A DNA stretch of 64,000 bases from Alphaproteobacteria bacterium (GCA_028285305.1 JANQPV010000044.1:310001-374000), one strand, 5' to 3'; positions 46,609 to 55,505 are shown, counted from the first letter of the stretch. Notes: generated by a model from the letters alone, not told the origin. Translations and numbers: made by a program.

Positions 46609-47505
46609 ATGAATTTATCTGCCTATAAGGTGCCTGTCGCCACGATTCTCCTTTTCTCTGGTGTCATCGCCTTTATCTACTCGACCTTGCACACTCCCCA
46701 AAGCGAGGGCGAACTCGTTGATATGTATGTCGAAGAGGTTCCTGACCAGAGGCCCGATATCGTTGCCTATGTGAACGGAGATCCGATTTTCGTCTCCGAC
46801 GTTCTGGCTCTCTCTGAGAACAAGAACTTGGTACTGTCCGGGGAAGAAGTTTCGAAGGGCCGCGCGATCGTACACGAGCTGGTGGATGAACTGATTCGTC
46901 AGAAGCTTTTGAGTGATGAGGCAAGGCGCCGAAACCTTCAGGGTGAGAACGAAGTTCAGAGCGCCATGAAGTTGGCACAAGCTCAAGTGCTATCGGAATA
47001 TGTGCTGCAGCAGGAAGTGGATGCCGCCGTTTCGGAGCGCGCCCTCCAGCAGCTCTACAATGATGAGGCTACCCGGATGGAACTCTCTGAGGAAATCCGT
47101 GTGCGGCATATACTGGTGGATACCAAAGACTTTGCCGATCTTCTTGTCGTTAAGCTCAACGCCGGTGTGGCTTTTGAGGAAATTGCCGAGAAGTTCTCGA
47201 TCGATACACCTACTGCGGTCAAGGGCGGGGATCTGGGGTATCTCACGCGCGGCGATATGTTGGCGGAATTCTCAGAAGTTGCCTTCTCTTTGCCCGTTGG
47301 GTCGCGCTCTGAACCTTTCAACACCGAATATGGTTGGCATATTGTCATGGTCGAGGACCGCCGCCAATCGCAGTTTGCGACATATGACGAGTTGCGGCCA
47401 AAGTTGGCGCGGTACCGAACTTACAGAATCATCGACGAATTGGTGAGCCGCCTGCGGAACGATGCACAGGTGGAATACATTTTGCCGCCGCCCGCCGCAG
47501 GCTGA
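46609..47505 (+). CDS. Peptidylprolyl isomerase, parvulin/PpiC type (periplasmic)
   Basis: The roughly 298-residue protein has an N-terminal membrane anchor (VPVATILLFSGVIAFIYSTL) and a periplasmic part. It has a SurA-like helical region (DELIRQKLLSDEARRRN) and a parvulin domain (IRVRHILVDTKDFADLL, FSIDTPTAVKGGDLGYLTRGDMLAEFSEVAFSLPVG, YGWHIVMVEDRR). It should act as an envelope folding factor, fitting its place beside secA. A longer frame starts at 46567, but ATG 46609 places the anchor at the N-terminus. Confidence 0.92.
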   Translation: MNLSAYKVPVATILLFSGVIAFIYSTLHTPQSEGELVDMYVEEVPDQRPDIVAYVNGDPIFVSDVLALSENKNLVLSGEEVSKGRAIVHELVDELIRQKLLSDEARRRNLQGENEVQSAMKLAQAQVLSEYVLQQEVDAAVSERALQQLYNDEATRMELSEEIRVRHILVDTKDFADLLVVKLNAGVAFEEIAEKFSIDTPTAVKGGDLGYLTRGDMLAEFSEVAFSLPVGSRSEPFNTEYGWHIVMVEDRRQSQFATYDELRPKLARYRTYRIIDELVSRLRNDAQVEYILPPPAAG

Positions 47506-47614
47506 CTCATTGGTTGAGCTTCCCCGAAGCCTCGCTCTTGGGATCAGACGGGGACCATGATTCTCTTTTGATCCTTGCCACACCTGGTTTATGGTGGCGG
47601 CTTTTGGATGAGCT

Positions 47615-48868
47615 ATGGATCCGCTGCCCAAATCTCCTCTGGCGCCTGAACGCTTTCCGGACATGCCCGAGATTGCCGGTGTCGAGCTGAAAACAGGCCG
47701 CACAGGGATGAAGTACAAAGACCGGGACGATCTCTTGTTGATGCACTTGCCAGCGGGAACGAGTGCGGCGGGGGTCTTTACCAAATCCCAGACGGCGAGT
47801 GCGCCCGTGCTCTGGTGCCGGTCGCTCATCGACCCCAAAGGTGGAGCCGCTGAGGGTGGGCGGCTGGTTGTCGTCAATGCAGGAAACGCAAACGCATTCA
47901 CCGGCAGTTTCGGTGTGGATGAGGTTACGGCGACTGTGAAAGCAGGGGCCAAGGCGATCGCGTGCGCGGAAGAACAAGTCTTCGTTGCCTCGACTGGGGT
48001 TATCGGTGAAACCATGCCGCCTGACACGATCGCTCATGTGCTGACCGAACGCGCCGCCGTAAACGACACGGACGATTGGTTTGCGGCCGCCAAAGCGATC
48101 ATGACAACGGACACCTATCCCAAAGGTGCGTTCGCGGAAACCGAGATTGGAGGCGCTGTCATCAAAATAGCGGGGATTGCGAAGGGCTCGGGCATGATTG
48201 CCCCTGATATGGCGACCATGTTGTCGTTCATCGTGACGGATGCCCGTATCCCATCGTCGGTCCTCCAAGAGATGTTGAGCGAAGACGCGCAAACGAGTTT
48301 TAATGCGATCACCGTCGACAGTGATACGTCAACCAGCGACACAGTTCTTCTTTTCGCAGCTGGGACCGCCGGCGATCATCCGGACGTGACGTCCTTGTCG
48401 GATACCCATCTGAGGGCATTTCGCGGAACCCTCCAATCGGTTCTGCGCGATCTTGCGCACCAAATCGTTCGGGACGGCGAGGGGGCGACCAAGTTCATCG
48501 AGATTCAGGTGAGAGGAGCGACAACAACAGATTCGGCTCGAAAGATCGGCATGGCGATCGCAAACTCACCGCTCGTCAAGACAGCGATTGCCGGTGAAGA
48601 CGCCAATTGGGGCCGGGTGGTCATGGCGGTTGGCAAGGCGGGTGAGCCGGCAAACCGCGATCGGATCGCCATTTGGTTCGGTGGGCACCGGGTGGCGAAA
48701 GACGGTGTGGCCGATCCCAACTTTGACGAAACGGTCGTCGATGCGCACCTAAAGGGGACCGAAATCCTCCTCGAAGTGGATGTGGGTGTCGGCCGGCATG
48801 CCGCCACTGTTTGGACCTGCGATCTGACACATGGTTACATTTCGATTAATGCCGACTACAGATCTTAA
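47615..48868 (+). CDS. argJ: Bifunctional glutamate N-acetyltransferase/amino-acid acetyltransferase
   Basis: The 417-residue protein is ArgJ of arginine biosynthesis, which recycles the acetyl group from N-acetylornithine to glutamate. The self-cleavage site is intact: GSGMIAPDMA-TMLSFIVTDA, with Thr201 becoming the nucleophile of the beta chain. The family block MAIANSPLVKTAIAGEDANWGRVVMAVGKAG is present. The length is normal. mutT follows after 54 bases. Confidence 0.97.
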   Translation: MDPLPKSPLAPERFPDMPEIAGVELKTGRTGMKYKDRDDLLLMHLPAGTSAAGVFTKSQTASAPVLWCRSLIDPKGGAAEGGRLVVVNAGNANAFTGSFGVDEVTATVKAGAKAIACAEEQVFVASTGVIGETMPPDTIAHVLTERAAVNDTDDWFAAAKAIMTTDTYPKGAFAETEIGGAVIKIAGIAKGSGMIAPDMATMLSFIVTDARIPSSVLQEMLSEDAQTSFNAITVDSDTSTSDTVLLFAAGTAGDHPDVTSLSDTHLRAFRGTLQSVLRDLAHQIVRDGEGATKFIEIQVRGATTTDSARKIGMAIANSPLVKTAIAGEDANWGRVVMAVGKAGEPANRDRIAIWFGGHRVAKDGVADPNFDETVVDAHLKGTEILLEVDVGVGRHAATVWTCDLTHGYISINADYRS

Positions 48869-48922
48869 CGGGGAATTATAAGTTCGATGGCATCTTTTCC
48901 GATACTTGAAGGGTGACTTGTC

Positions 48923-49324
48923 TTGAAGGTTCTCTTCGTCGCTGCTTGTGCGCTGATTGACGCCGATCGACGGGTCTTGTTGGCGCAACGTCCGGAAGGC
49001 AAATCCATGGCCGGTCTGTGGGAGTTTCCGGGCGGCAAGATCGAAGACGGAGAACGTCCGGAAGAGACGGTGATCCGTGAGCTGAAGGAAGAGCTGTCTG
49101 TGGAGATTCCCGAGCCTTGTCTTTCGCCTTACGTGTTCGCGTCTCATACGTATGATGACTTTCATCTGGTCATGCCACTCTTTTTGTGCCGCAAATGGCA
49201 AGGTCAGATTATTCCGCGCGAGGGCCAAGAAATCGCGTGGGTCAGGGCCAATAAATTGTCTTCGTACGCAATGCCGGCGGCCGATGAGCCCTTAGTGGCT
49301 CACTTGAGAGACTTGTTGTTGTGA
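48923..49324 (+). CDS. mutT: 8-oxo-dGTP diphosphatase MutT
   Basis: This 133-residue Nudix hydrolase has the complete Nudix box, GGKIEDGERPEETVIRELKEEL, after LLAQRPEGKSMAGLWEFP, the usual MutT arrangement. It cleaves 8-oxo-dGTP to keep oxidised guanine out of DNA. The start is TTG, with AAGGG nine bases upstream. Confidence 0.93.
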   Translation: MKVLFVAACALIDADRRVLLAQRPEGKSMAGLWEFPGGKIEDGERPEETVIRELKEELSVEIPEPCLSPYVFASHTYDDFHLVMPLFLCRKWQGQIIPREGQEIAWVRANKLSSYAMPAADEPLVAHLRDLLL

Positions 49325-49335
49325 GGGTGGTGAGT

Positions 49336-49518
49336 ATGAGTGAGTTTATGAAGCGCATTTGGGATCAATCCCAGAGCTTTTGCAAGAATGTCGACGGTGC
49401 CACGGCAATCGAGTACGCCATTATGGCCGGCGGTATTGGCCTTGTTGTCGTTCTGGCGACAACGACGATTGGTGCCAATCTTAAGGGTACGTTCACAGCT
49501 GTCGGCGCTGGATTTTAG
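49336..49518 (+). CDS. flp: Flp-type IVb pilin
   Basis: The 60-residue protein has a short basic leader and DGATAIEYAIMAGGIGLVVVLATTTIG, the class IVb prepilin signature with the essential Glu before Tyr. The prepilin peptidase would cut within GATAIEY-type sequence near the Gly. Only the pilin is here; no tad/cpa secretion genes are in the window. It is 11 bases after mutT and its stop overlaps the stop of the convergent methyltransferase. Confidence 0.92.
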   Translation: MSEFMKRIWDQSQSFCKNVDGATAIEYAIMAGGIGLVVVLATTTIGANLKGTFTAVGAGF

Positions 49519-50417
49519 GTCTCGTCTTCAACTTTTATTTCTTTGCTTTTCAAAGCGTCCGCCAGCCTGACTTTTGCGCTGCCGGGGCGTAACGGTTTTT
49601 GTTGGGATTCATGGGGTGCCCATCCCGTTAAATGAATGATATCAAACGTCGCTTCAACTTTGCCTTCTTTGTTCGTGAATCGGTTGGTGTAGATCTCCAT
49701 CATCCGAAAGAAGGTCTTCCGTCTCAAGAATGTCTTGCGCCGGTCCTTGAGTGCAGTCGTCCAGCCCATAGCGCGTAGATCTTGGAGGAGGGCGATGGGC
49801 GACGCATAGGCGACTTCGATCCTATCCACGTCGGTCACGGGGAGGGCAAATCCGGCCCGCTGTAGAAGGCCGCCCATATCGCGCACATCTGCAAACGGGC
49901 TGACACGGGGGGAGATGCCGCCTTCCAGTTCACTTTCGGCTTCGAGGAATGCGGTCCGCAGTTCGTGTAAGGTTTCGCCGCCGAGCAGGGCAGCCATAAA
50001 CAGACCGTCCGGCTTCAACGCGAGGCGCATCTGTGCGAGGGCGCCTGGCAGATCATTGACGGAGTGGAGCGAGAGGATGCTCAAGATCAGGTCTAAGGAG
50101 CCTGCCCCAAATGGCAGGGTTTCCTCATCGGCGATAAGACCTAGAGCGCCCTCGTTGCGGCCAGGCGTACGCAGATCCAAGCGGATCAGCCTCTCAGCAT
50201 CCTTGTCATGTAGGTTTTGAAAGAGGTTCTCCAAATGCGGTCCGTCCGTGCTGCAAACGGCCGCCCGAGGAAAGGATCTGTTTACGGCGGTCAGCCGATC
50301 GACCATATCCTCGGTTGTTCGTGTAAAGAGGAAGCCATTCTCGGGGACAAGGGGGCCGGCCCTGAGGGCTCGTTTTCGTACGAGGCTGCGGTCGAATATT
50401 TCGGGAGTCGATGACAT
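49515..50417 (-). CDS. SAM-dependent methyltransferase (BioC/NDUFAF5-like)
   Basis: This roughly 300-residue protein matches the alphaproteobacterial methyltransferase group related to BioC and mitochondrial NDUFAF5: IFDRSLVRKRALRA, the short TLPFGAGSLDLILSILSLHSVNDLPGALAQMRLALKPDGLFMAALLGGETL methyltransferase core, and a C-terminal FTNKEGKVEATFDIIHLTGWAPHESQQKPLRPGSA. NDUFAF5 hydroxylates a complex I subunit, so a methyl target is not certain. ATG 50417 is used; the frame extends upstream. It is divergent from cutA. Confidence 0.88.
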   Translation of the reverse strand: MSSTPEIFDRSLVRKRALRAGPLVPENGFLFTRTTEDMVDRLTAVNRSFPRAAVCSTDGPHLENLFQNLHDKDAERLIRLDLRTPGRNEGALGLIADEETLPFGAGSLDLILSILSLHSVNDLPGALAQMRLALKPDGLFMAALLGGETLHELRTAFLEAESELEGGISPRVSPFADVRDMGGLLQRAGFALPVTDVDRIEVAYASPIALLQDLRAMGWTTALKDRRKTFLRRKTFFRMMEIYTNRFTNKEGKVEATFDIIHLTGWAPHESQQKPLRPGSAKVRLADALKSKEIKVEDET

Positions 50418-50468
50418 AGTCCGGATGTAAGCGTCCCTGGTCAAAATCGCAAAGCAAAGGTCAAATAT

Positions 50469-50798
50469 ATGAGCGGGTATCAACTGGTCTACATAACAAC
50501 ATCCAGCGAAGAGGAAGCCGAGCTCATCGGCCGATCCCTCGTCGAACGGCGCCTTGCGGCCTGTGTGAATATTCTTCACCCGATGCGGAGCCTGTATTGG
50601 TGGGACGGCGAAATCGAGGAAGGACGGGAGACCGTTCTGATTGCAAAAACCGTTTCAGGCAATGTTTCGGCATTGACCGGAGAGGTTAATCGCCTCCATT
50701 CTTACGAATGTCCATGCGTGGCGGTGCTCGATATCCGCCCAGACGTTGGGAATGGTGAGTATTTAAAATGGATCGCGAACCAAGCGGTTCCCCTTTAG
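50469..50798 (+). CDS. cutA: Divalent cation tolerance protein CutA
   Basis: The 109-residue protein has the CutA1 fold: VYITTSSEEEAELIGRSLVERRLAACVNILHPMRSLYWWDGEIEEGRETVLIAKT and HSYECPCVAVLDI. It forms trimers related to PII proteins and is associated with copper tolerance, though the mechanism is debated. The comF gene begins inside its last 31 bases. Confidence 0.95.
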   Translation: MSGYQLVYITTSSEEEAELIGRSLVERRLAACVNILHPMRSLYWWDGEIEEGRETVLIAKTVSGNVSALTGEVNRLHSYECPCVAVLDIRPDVGNGEYLKWIANQAVPL

Positions 50799-51601
50799 CG
50801 GAGTCTCCTCGCTTCAATATTGCACGCCCTTTCAGCTACGGGCGGGCGGCTGGCCGTGCTCTGAAGGCAGGGAAGGCCGTTCTTGACGTTTTGCTGCCGC
50901 CTCAATGTCCGATCACCGGGGAGTTGGTCGATCGACCTGGAGCCTTGTCCGGCAAAGGCTGGGCTCAACTCCAATTTATTGAGGCTCCCCAATGTGGCCG
51001 CTGCGGGCTGCCGTTTCCCTATGATCCTGCGCCAGATGTTTCCGTGCTCTGTGGAAACTGCGCCCGAAAAGAGCCCGTTTACGATCTTGCCCGCGCGCCG
51101 CTGGTTTATGACGACATCAGCGCGCGTTTGATCTTGCGGTTCAAGTACGGAGACCGGACGGACGGCGTGGCGCAGTTTTGTCGTTGGATGAAAGAGGCGG
51201 GGCGTGAGCTTTGGAGTGAGCATGATGTTCTTGTTCCGGTGCCGCTCCACTACGGCCGTCTTGTGCGCCGACGGTTTAATCAAGCCGCCGTTTTGGCGTC
51301 CGGCCTGGCGAAGACCACCGGGCTGACTTCGGATCCGGTCCTCATTAAGCGCCGGCGCGCAACGCCCCAACAAAAGGGTCTCGGGTATCGGGCGCGCCAC
51401 CGCAACGTGCAAGGGGCTTTTACGATTGAGAAAAAGCGCCATGCGGGTGTGCGGGGCGGGCGATTCGTCCTGGTTGATGACGTGCTGACGAGCGGGGCAA
51501 CACTTGAGGCGTGTGCGCGGCTGCTGAAAGGACACGGTGCGCAAAAAGTCTCCGTTGTCACCATCGCCCGGGTTGTGTCGGAGCAAAAGATTCCGATATG
51601 A
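50768..51601 (+). CDS. comF: ComF-family amidophosphoribosyltransferase-like protein
   Basis: The 277-residue protein has an N-terminal zinc-ribbon-like part (PPQCPIT, APQCGRCGLPF, VLCGNCARKEP) and a C-terminal PRTase fold with FVLVDDVLTSGATLEACARLL. ComF is needed for DNA uptake in competent bacteria. In alphaproteobacteria it is regularly found beside grxC and a carbon-nitrogen hydrolase, as here. Confidence 0.92.
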   Translation: MDREPSGSPLAESPRFNIARPFSYGRAAGRALKAGKAVLDVLLPPQCPITGELVDRPGALSGKGWAQLQFIEAPQCGRCGLPFPYDPAPDVSVLCGNCARKEPVYDLARAPLVYDDISARLILRFKYGDRTDGVAQFCRWMKEAGRELWSEHDVLVPVPLHYGRLVRRRFNQAAVLASGLAKTTGLTSDPVLIKRRRATPQQKGLGYRARHRNVQGAFTIEKKRHAGVRGGRFVLVDDVLTSGATLEACARLLKGHGAQKVSVVTIARVVSEQKIPI

Positions 51602-51616
51602 CGTTTTTCCAACAGG

Positions 51617-51886
51617 ATGAAAATGATGAAGCGGGTAACGATTTATACGCGCGATTGGTGCGGGTTTTGTGCCGCGGCGCTTATGCTCCTCAAGAAGAAG
51701 GAGGTTGCGTTCGAAGAGATCAACGCGACGGGCGACCAGGTGTTGCGAACCGAAATGATCGAGCGTTCGGGGGGCGGCAATACCTATCCCCAGATCTTCA
51801 TCGGGGACGATCATATCGGCGGGTGCGATCAACTCTATGACTTAGATGCGTCCGGGGAATTGGACCGAATGCTGGGACTGGCTTGA
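51617..51886 (+). CDS. grxC: Glutaredoxin 3 with a CGFC active site
   Basis: The 89-residue protein is a small glutaredoxin: VTIYTRDWCGFCAAALMLLKKKEVAFEEI, the NTYPQIFI cis-Pro loop and IGGCDQLYDLDASGELD for glutathione binding. The dithiol centre is CGFC where CPYC is usual, which should shift redox potential. ATG 51617 is followed by in-frame ATGs at 51623 and 51626 that could also start. It is 15 bases after comF and nine before the amidohydrolase gene. Confidence 0.93.
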   Translation: MKMMKRVTIYTRDWCGFCAAALMLLKKKEVAFEEINATGDQVLRTEMIERSGGGNTYPQIFIGDDHIGGCDQLYDLDASGELDRMLGLA

Positions 51887-51895
51887 GGAAACTTC

Positions 51896-52732
51896 ATGAG
51901 CTCAAAATTTCGTGTTGCGTGCGTTCAGATGCGCACCGGCAAAGACATCAAGAGAAACATCGAACAGGCGTCCGATCTGATCCGGGCGGCTTCGGACAAG
52001 GGGGCGTCGTTTATCGCGACACCCGAAACTACCCATTATATGGAGCTTGGGGGAAAAGAGCTCTTTACCAACACAAAGGAGCAGGCAAAGGATTTGGGCC
52101 TTAAGCGTTTTCGCGAATTGGCAACCGAACTCGATGTCCACCTGCTCATTGGATCGCTGACCATAAAATTGTCCAAGGATAAGGTTGCGAACCGCTCATT
52201 CTTGATCAGCAATAAAGGAGAGATTCTAGCAACTTACGACAAAGTGCACATGTTCGACGTGCAGCTTGAGTCCGGGGAATCCTACCAAGAGTCCAAAAAT
52301 TTCAAGCCCGGTAAACGCGCCGTTGTGGCTGATATCCCAGGCGCGAGCGTGGGACTAAGTGTCTGTTACGACTTAAGATTTCCTTATCTATACCGGGCGC
52401 TTGCCCAAGCTGGGGCGCAGATCCTGACCATCCCGTCGGCCTTTACCCAAACCACCGGCGAGGCCCATTGGCACATTCTACTGCGGGCTCGGGCGATTGA
52501 GACTGGATGCTATGTGATGGCGCCGGCTCAAGGGGGAACCCATGAAAATGGGCGGAAAACCTATGGGCACAGCGTGATCGTGGATCCTTGGGGAGAAGTC
52601 TTGGCCGAAGCGTCGAACGATCCCGGCGTGATTTGGGCGGACATTCAGCTTGAGCGGGTGTCTCAAGTGCGGGCGCAGATCCCGTCATTACGCCACGATC
52701 GGGAGATTGTGGCGCCGGCCGCCGCCCTTTAG
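51896..52732 (+). CDS. Carbon-nitrogen hydrolase (Nit/omega-amidase-like)
   Basis: The 278-residue nitrilase-superfamily protein has its triad visible as Glu in ATPETTHY, Lys in TYDKVHMFDV and Cys in GLSVCYDLRFPYLYR. This subgroup resembles Nit1/Nit2, which hydrolyse deaminated glutathione or alpha-ketoglutaramate. It is probably metabolite repair rather than nitrile use. It is in a likely operon with grxC. Confidence 0.92.
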   Translation: MSSKFRVACVQMRTGKDIKRNIEQASDLIRAASDKGASFIATPETTHYMELGGKELFTNTKEQAKDLGLKRFRELATELDVHLLIGSLTIKLSKDKVANRSFLISNKGEILATYDKVHMFDVQLESGESYQESKNFKPGKRAVVADIPGASVGLSVCYDLRFPYLYRALAQAGAQILTIPSAFTQTTGEAHWHILLRARAIETGCYVMAPAQGGTHENGRKTYGHSVIVDPWGEVLAEASNDPGVIWADIQLERVSQVRAQIPSLRHDREIVAPAAAL

Positions 52733-52852
52733 CACTCTTTGCAAAGGATTGCCAAAATGCGGAATTGTCCCCATATTGAGGTCAGGTATTCGGCTTACGA
52801 TCTGTTAAGGGGCTTCGAAGGAAACTAGCAGTCCCAGTTGCATTAGGTGCTT

Positions 52853-53296
52853 ATGATCAAATATTCGCTCATTTGCGAGAACGACCACGAGTTTGAAGCG
52901 TGGTTCCAGAACAGTGAAGCTTACGACAAGCTGGCGAAGCTCAACCAGCTTGAATGCACTGTGTGCGGCACGAATGCGGTCACTAAGGCCATCATGGCGC
53001 CTAATATCGGCACCAAAGGCAACAAGAAACAGGATGTCACGCCGGCGACTCAAGCCAAGGCGAAACAAGCCATGTTTACCGCCGTGGCCGCACAGGTGCG
53101 CGACTATGTCGAGAAGAACTTCGATGATGTGGGCAAGGATTTTCCCGAAGAAGCTCGCAAGATCCATTACGGAGAATCGGAAGAGCGCGGCATCTACGGG
53201 GAGGCCACGCCCGTTGATGCCAAAGAACTCATCGATGAAGGGATCGACGTTGTCCCTCTGCCCGCAGACGAGAAAGACAAAGAGTCCGTGAACTGA
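52853..53296 (+). CDS. DUF1178 protein
   Basis: The 147-residue protein has the DUF1178 pattern: a zinc-ribbon-like start (IKYSLICENDHEFEAWFQNSEAYDKL, then LECTVCGTNAVTKAIMAPNI), a helical AAQVRDYVEKNFDDVGKDFPEEARKIHYGESEERGIYGEATPVDAKELIDEGI centre and a short acidic tail. It is found downstream of grxC and the Nit-like gene in many alphaproteobacteria. The function is unknown. Confidence 0.92.
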   Translation: MIKYSLICENDHEFEAWFQNSEAYDKLAKLNQLECTVCGTNAVTKAIMAPNIGTKGNKKQDVTPATQAKAKQAMFTAVAAQVRDYVEKNFDDVGKDFPEEARKIHYGESEERGIYGEATPVDAKELIDEGIDVVPLPADEKDKESVN

Positions 53297-53759
53297 GGGG
53301 GTGTTCGAGACTTTCTGCCCTGTGTTCTCTTAATAACGTCCAATTCCGCAGTGAAGCGTTTGGCTGTGCATATTCGCCCTTCGGGTACGGATTGTTCCTT
53401 AGGGCCATCAGGACTTCCAATTGGGTTGTGTCACCGATTGGCTGATAGGTGCTGTTATTGGCAGAAGGAAGTCGCAAAATCACATAGAACTTTGCTTTGC
53501 CGCAAACGGTGCTTCCGAATTTCGTCGGGTACGGACCTAACGCAAGTCTACAATTGAAGCCGGATTTCAGTAGAGCGCAATGCGGCTTGTTTCAAATGCG
53601 CTTGCTCCACGGAAATCTGCTGTGCTCAGGGTGGGTGAGATCGCAGGATTTAACAGTATTCGGGAATTGTGTTAAGCATCTGTCGATCAGCCGTACGACT
53701 GACCGATTGCCTTGGCTTCTTCGGCCCGGCCATCCATTTAACACTATTGGAAATAGTAT
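53297..53759. other. 463-base stretch without a convincing gene
   Basis: It lies between the DUF1178 gene and the EF-hand lipoprotein gene, which converge. Short open frames here lack ribosome sites and motifs. I see no tRNA-like or insertion-sequence structure. It may be degraded DNA at the left border of a small islet. Confidence 0.5.
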
Positions 53760-54092
53760 TCAGGGCATGCCACATTCTTCTTCTTGGTGACTTTCTCCCT
53801 GAGAGGCCAATAATGTCCAGGTTTTTTGTAATGAAGCTTTTGCTTCTGCGCGACTAACCTTTCCGTCACCGTCCAAATCAAATTCGGGTGGATACTCTAT
53901 CACTGTCGCGATCAAATAGCGTCCGTCCTGCGATGACTCAACTACTAAGTTTGGCTTATTTTGCGCTTCTTCCGGATATGGCTCAACGCCTCGAACTGCT
54001 GAACATCCGCCCAATAAGGGCACAAGTACGACCGCCACCAGTTTTCCCAATTGCAAACAAGCAGGCTTGAGACGATTCTTATTGTCAATCAT
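53760..54092 (-). CDS. Putative lipoprotein with an EF-hand calcium-binding loop
   Basis: The 110-residue protein has a lipoprotein signal (LVAVVLVPLLGGC, with the lipobox Cys at residue 30). It carries one canonical 12-residue EF-hand loop at 72-83 (DLDGDGKVSRAE) with acidic residues at 72, 74, 76 and 83. A single EF-hand suggests dimerisation or a partner. No family is recognised. Codon use appears less GC-rich than the core genes. Confidence 0.75.
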   Translation of the reverse strand: MIDNKNRLKPACLQLGKLVAVVLVPLLGGCSAVRGVEPYPEEAQNKPNLVVESSQDGRYLIATVIEYPPEFDLDGDGKVSRAEAKASLQKTWTLLASQGESHQEEECGMP

Positions 54093-54181
54093 TTTGTGAC
54101 TTTAGTATTGCTTCAGATTGGTCGCCAATTTCCAGAATTGGACATAGTGTGAAGGGAAGCGATAATCTTCGTCAAATGGAT

Positions 54182-54538
54182 CTACTTTTTTTCCGGAGTA
54201 TCATTCGTCTTCATAAACGGGCCAAATATTATCGCCAGGAGAATTATGACTCCCCAGAATGCTAGTTCAAATTGAAGTTTCCAAGCCAAATATGATCCGA
54301 ATGAGCTGCTAATTAACTTCTGAATTCCTACCCATATTGACCAAACAAACGCACTTCCAAGAAAGAAAACTGCTAGAAACAGTATGCCAGATACGATAGC
54401 GCTAAAGTGTCTCTTCGTAACTATCAGCATCCAAACTATGGCTGCACCACCTATTTGAACTAAAGTATATGCGGTGCTGGCCGCAGTTATGTTTCGATTG
54501 TTCAGAAATTCGATTATTTGGTCGAGCATAGTATCCAC
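54182..54538 (-). CDS. Small polytopic membrane protein, unknown
   Basis: The 118-residue protein has four hydrophobic segments: TAYTLVQIGGAAIVWMLIV, ISGILFLAVFFLGSAFVWSIWV, an amphipathic stretch, and LAFWGVIILLAIIFGPF. It ends in a charged tail. The AT content is visibly higher than in neighbouring core genes, which suggests a recent acquisition. I do not recognise the family. It is on the same strand as the lipoprotein gene, about 90 bases upstream. Confidence 0.6.
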   Translation of the reverse strand: MDTMLDQIIEFLNNRNITAASTAYTLVQIGGAAIVWMLIVTKRHFSAIVSGILFLAVFFLGSAFVWSIWVGIQKLISSSFGSYLAWKLQFELAFWGVIILLAIIFGPFMKTNDTPEKK

Positions 54539-54806
54539 CGAAACGAAAATTGCGAAGTCTACTATGACTTCGAGTGTGACAATTTGTTATACTTATGCAA
54601 GGCATTCCGACGATCCTACCTCCATTCGAATCTTTTTGCACTATTACAAATACTGCTAAGTCCACGACAAACGATTGCCGCTCCCGAAGGTGGTTCGGAC
54701 AGTGTATCGTCGTAGCGGCAAAACCTTTTATGAGCGATATACGACGTTAGGGCCTGTGAAATCTCGTCCAATTCAGCGATGGCGGATCGCGCCACGATCG
54801 TCCGCC

Positions 54807-55478
54807 CTACGAACTTGCCACGGCTTCCCCCTCCGCCGCCTTCAGCTCACTGAGGGATTGGAGCAAGATTTGATAGGCAGACATCAGGAACAGTGCGGCC
54901 ATGGCGGCGGCGACGATTAGATCGGGCCAGGCGGTGCCGGTGATCGCCACCGCCCCCGCCGCTCCGATCACGGCTACATTGCCGATGGCGTCATTGCGGC
55001 TGCACAGCCAGACGGAGCGCACATTGGCATCGCCGTTACGGTAGCTCATCAACAGCATCACGCTTAGGACATTGGCGGCAAGGGCGAGGGCGCCGATGAG
55101 ACCCATGGTTTGGGCGACAGGTTCCGGATTGGTGAACACCTGATAAGCTGTTGTGCCCAGGATCCCCAGCCCCATGAGGGTGAGGGACGCGCTTTTGATC
55201 AAGGCTGTCCGCGCGCGCCAGGCGGCGGACTTTCCGATGGCCCAAAAGCTCAAGGCATAGGTGAGGGAATCGGCCAGGAAATCGAGCGCGTCGGTTTTGA
55301 GGGCTTGGGATTGCGCGGCGAAGCCAGCGCTCATCTCCACCACGAACATGGTGGCATTGATGGCAATGATCGCGATCAGCACACGCTTATAGGCGGGGTC
55401 CATCCCTTCAAATTCGAGGGTGGCGCCACAACAGGCGCCCGCTGTTTCCTCAGGTTTTTCCACGTTTGCGGCTTTCAT
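54807..55478 (-). CDS. Cation diffusion facilitator-type metal exporter
   Basis: The 223-residue protein has about six transmembrane helices and the CDF metal site pattern: KTDALDFLADSLTYALSFWAIG in helix 2 with two Asp residues, and CSRNDAIGNVAVIGAAGAV in helix 5. The N-terminal Cys pair (GACCGATLEFEG) may capture metal. There is no long C-terminal cytoplasmic domain, as in the short CDF group. It is under a MerR-type promoter shared with the divergent regulator gene, so it probably exports zinc, cadmium or a similar divalent ion. Confidence 0.88.
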   Translation of the reverse strand: MKAANVEKPEETAGACCGATLEFEGMDPAYKRVLIAIIAINATMFVVEMSAGFAAQSQALKTDALDFLADSLTYALSFWAIGKSAAWRARTALIKSASLTLMGLGILGTTAYQVFTNPEPVAQTMGLIGALALAANVLSVMLLMSYRNGDANVRSVWLCSRNDAIGNVAVIGAAGAVAITGTAWPDLIVAAAMAALFLMSAYQILLQSLSELKAAEGEAVASS

Positions 55479-55505
55479 GCCTGTTCTTGAAACACTATAG
55501 ATCTT

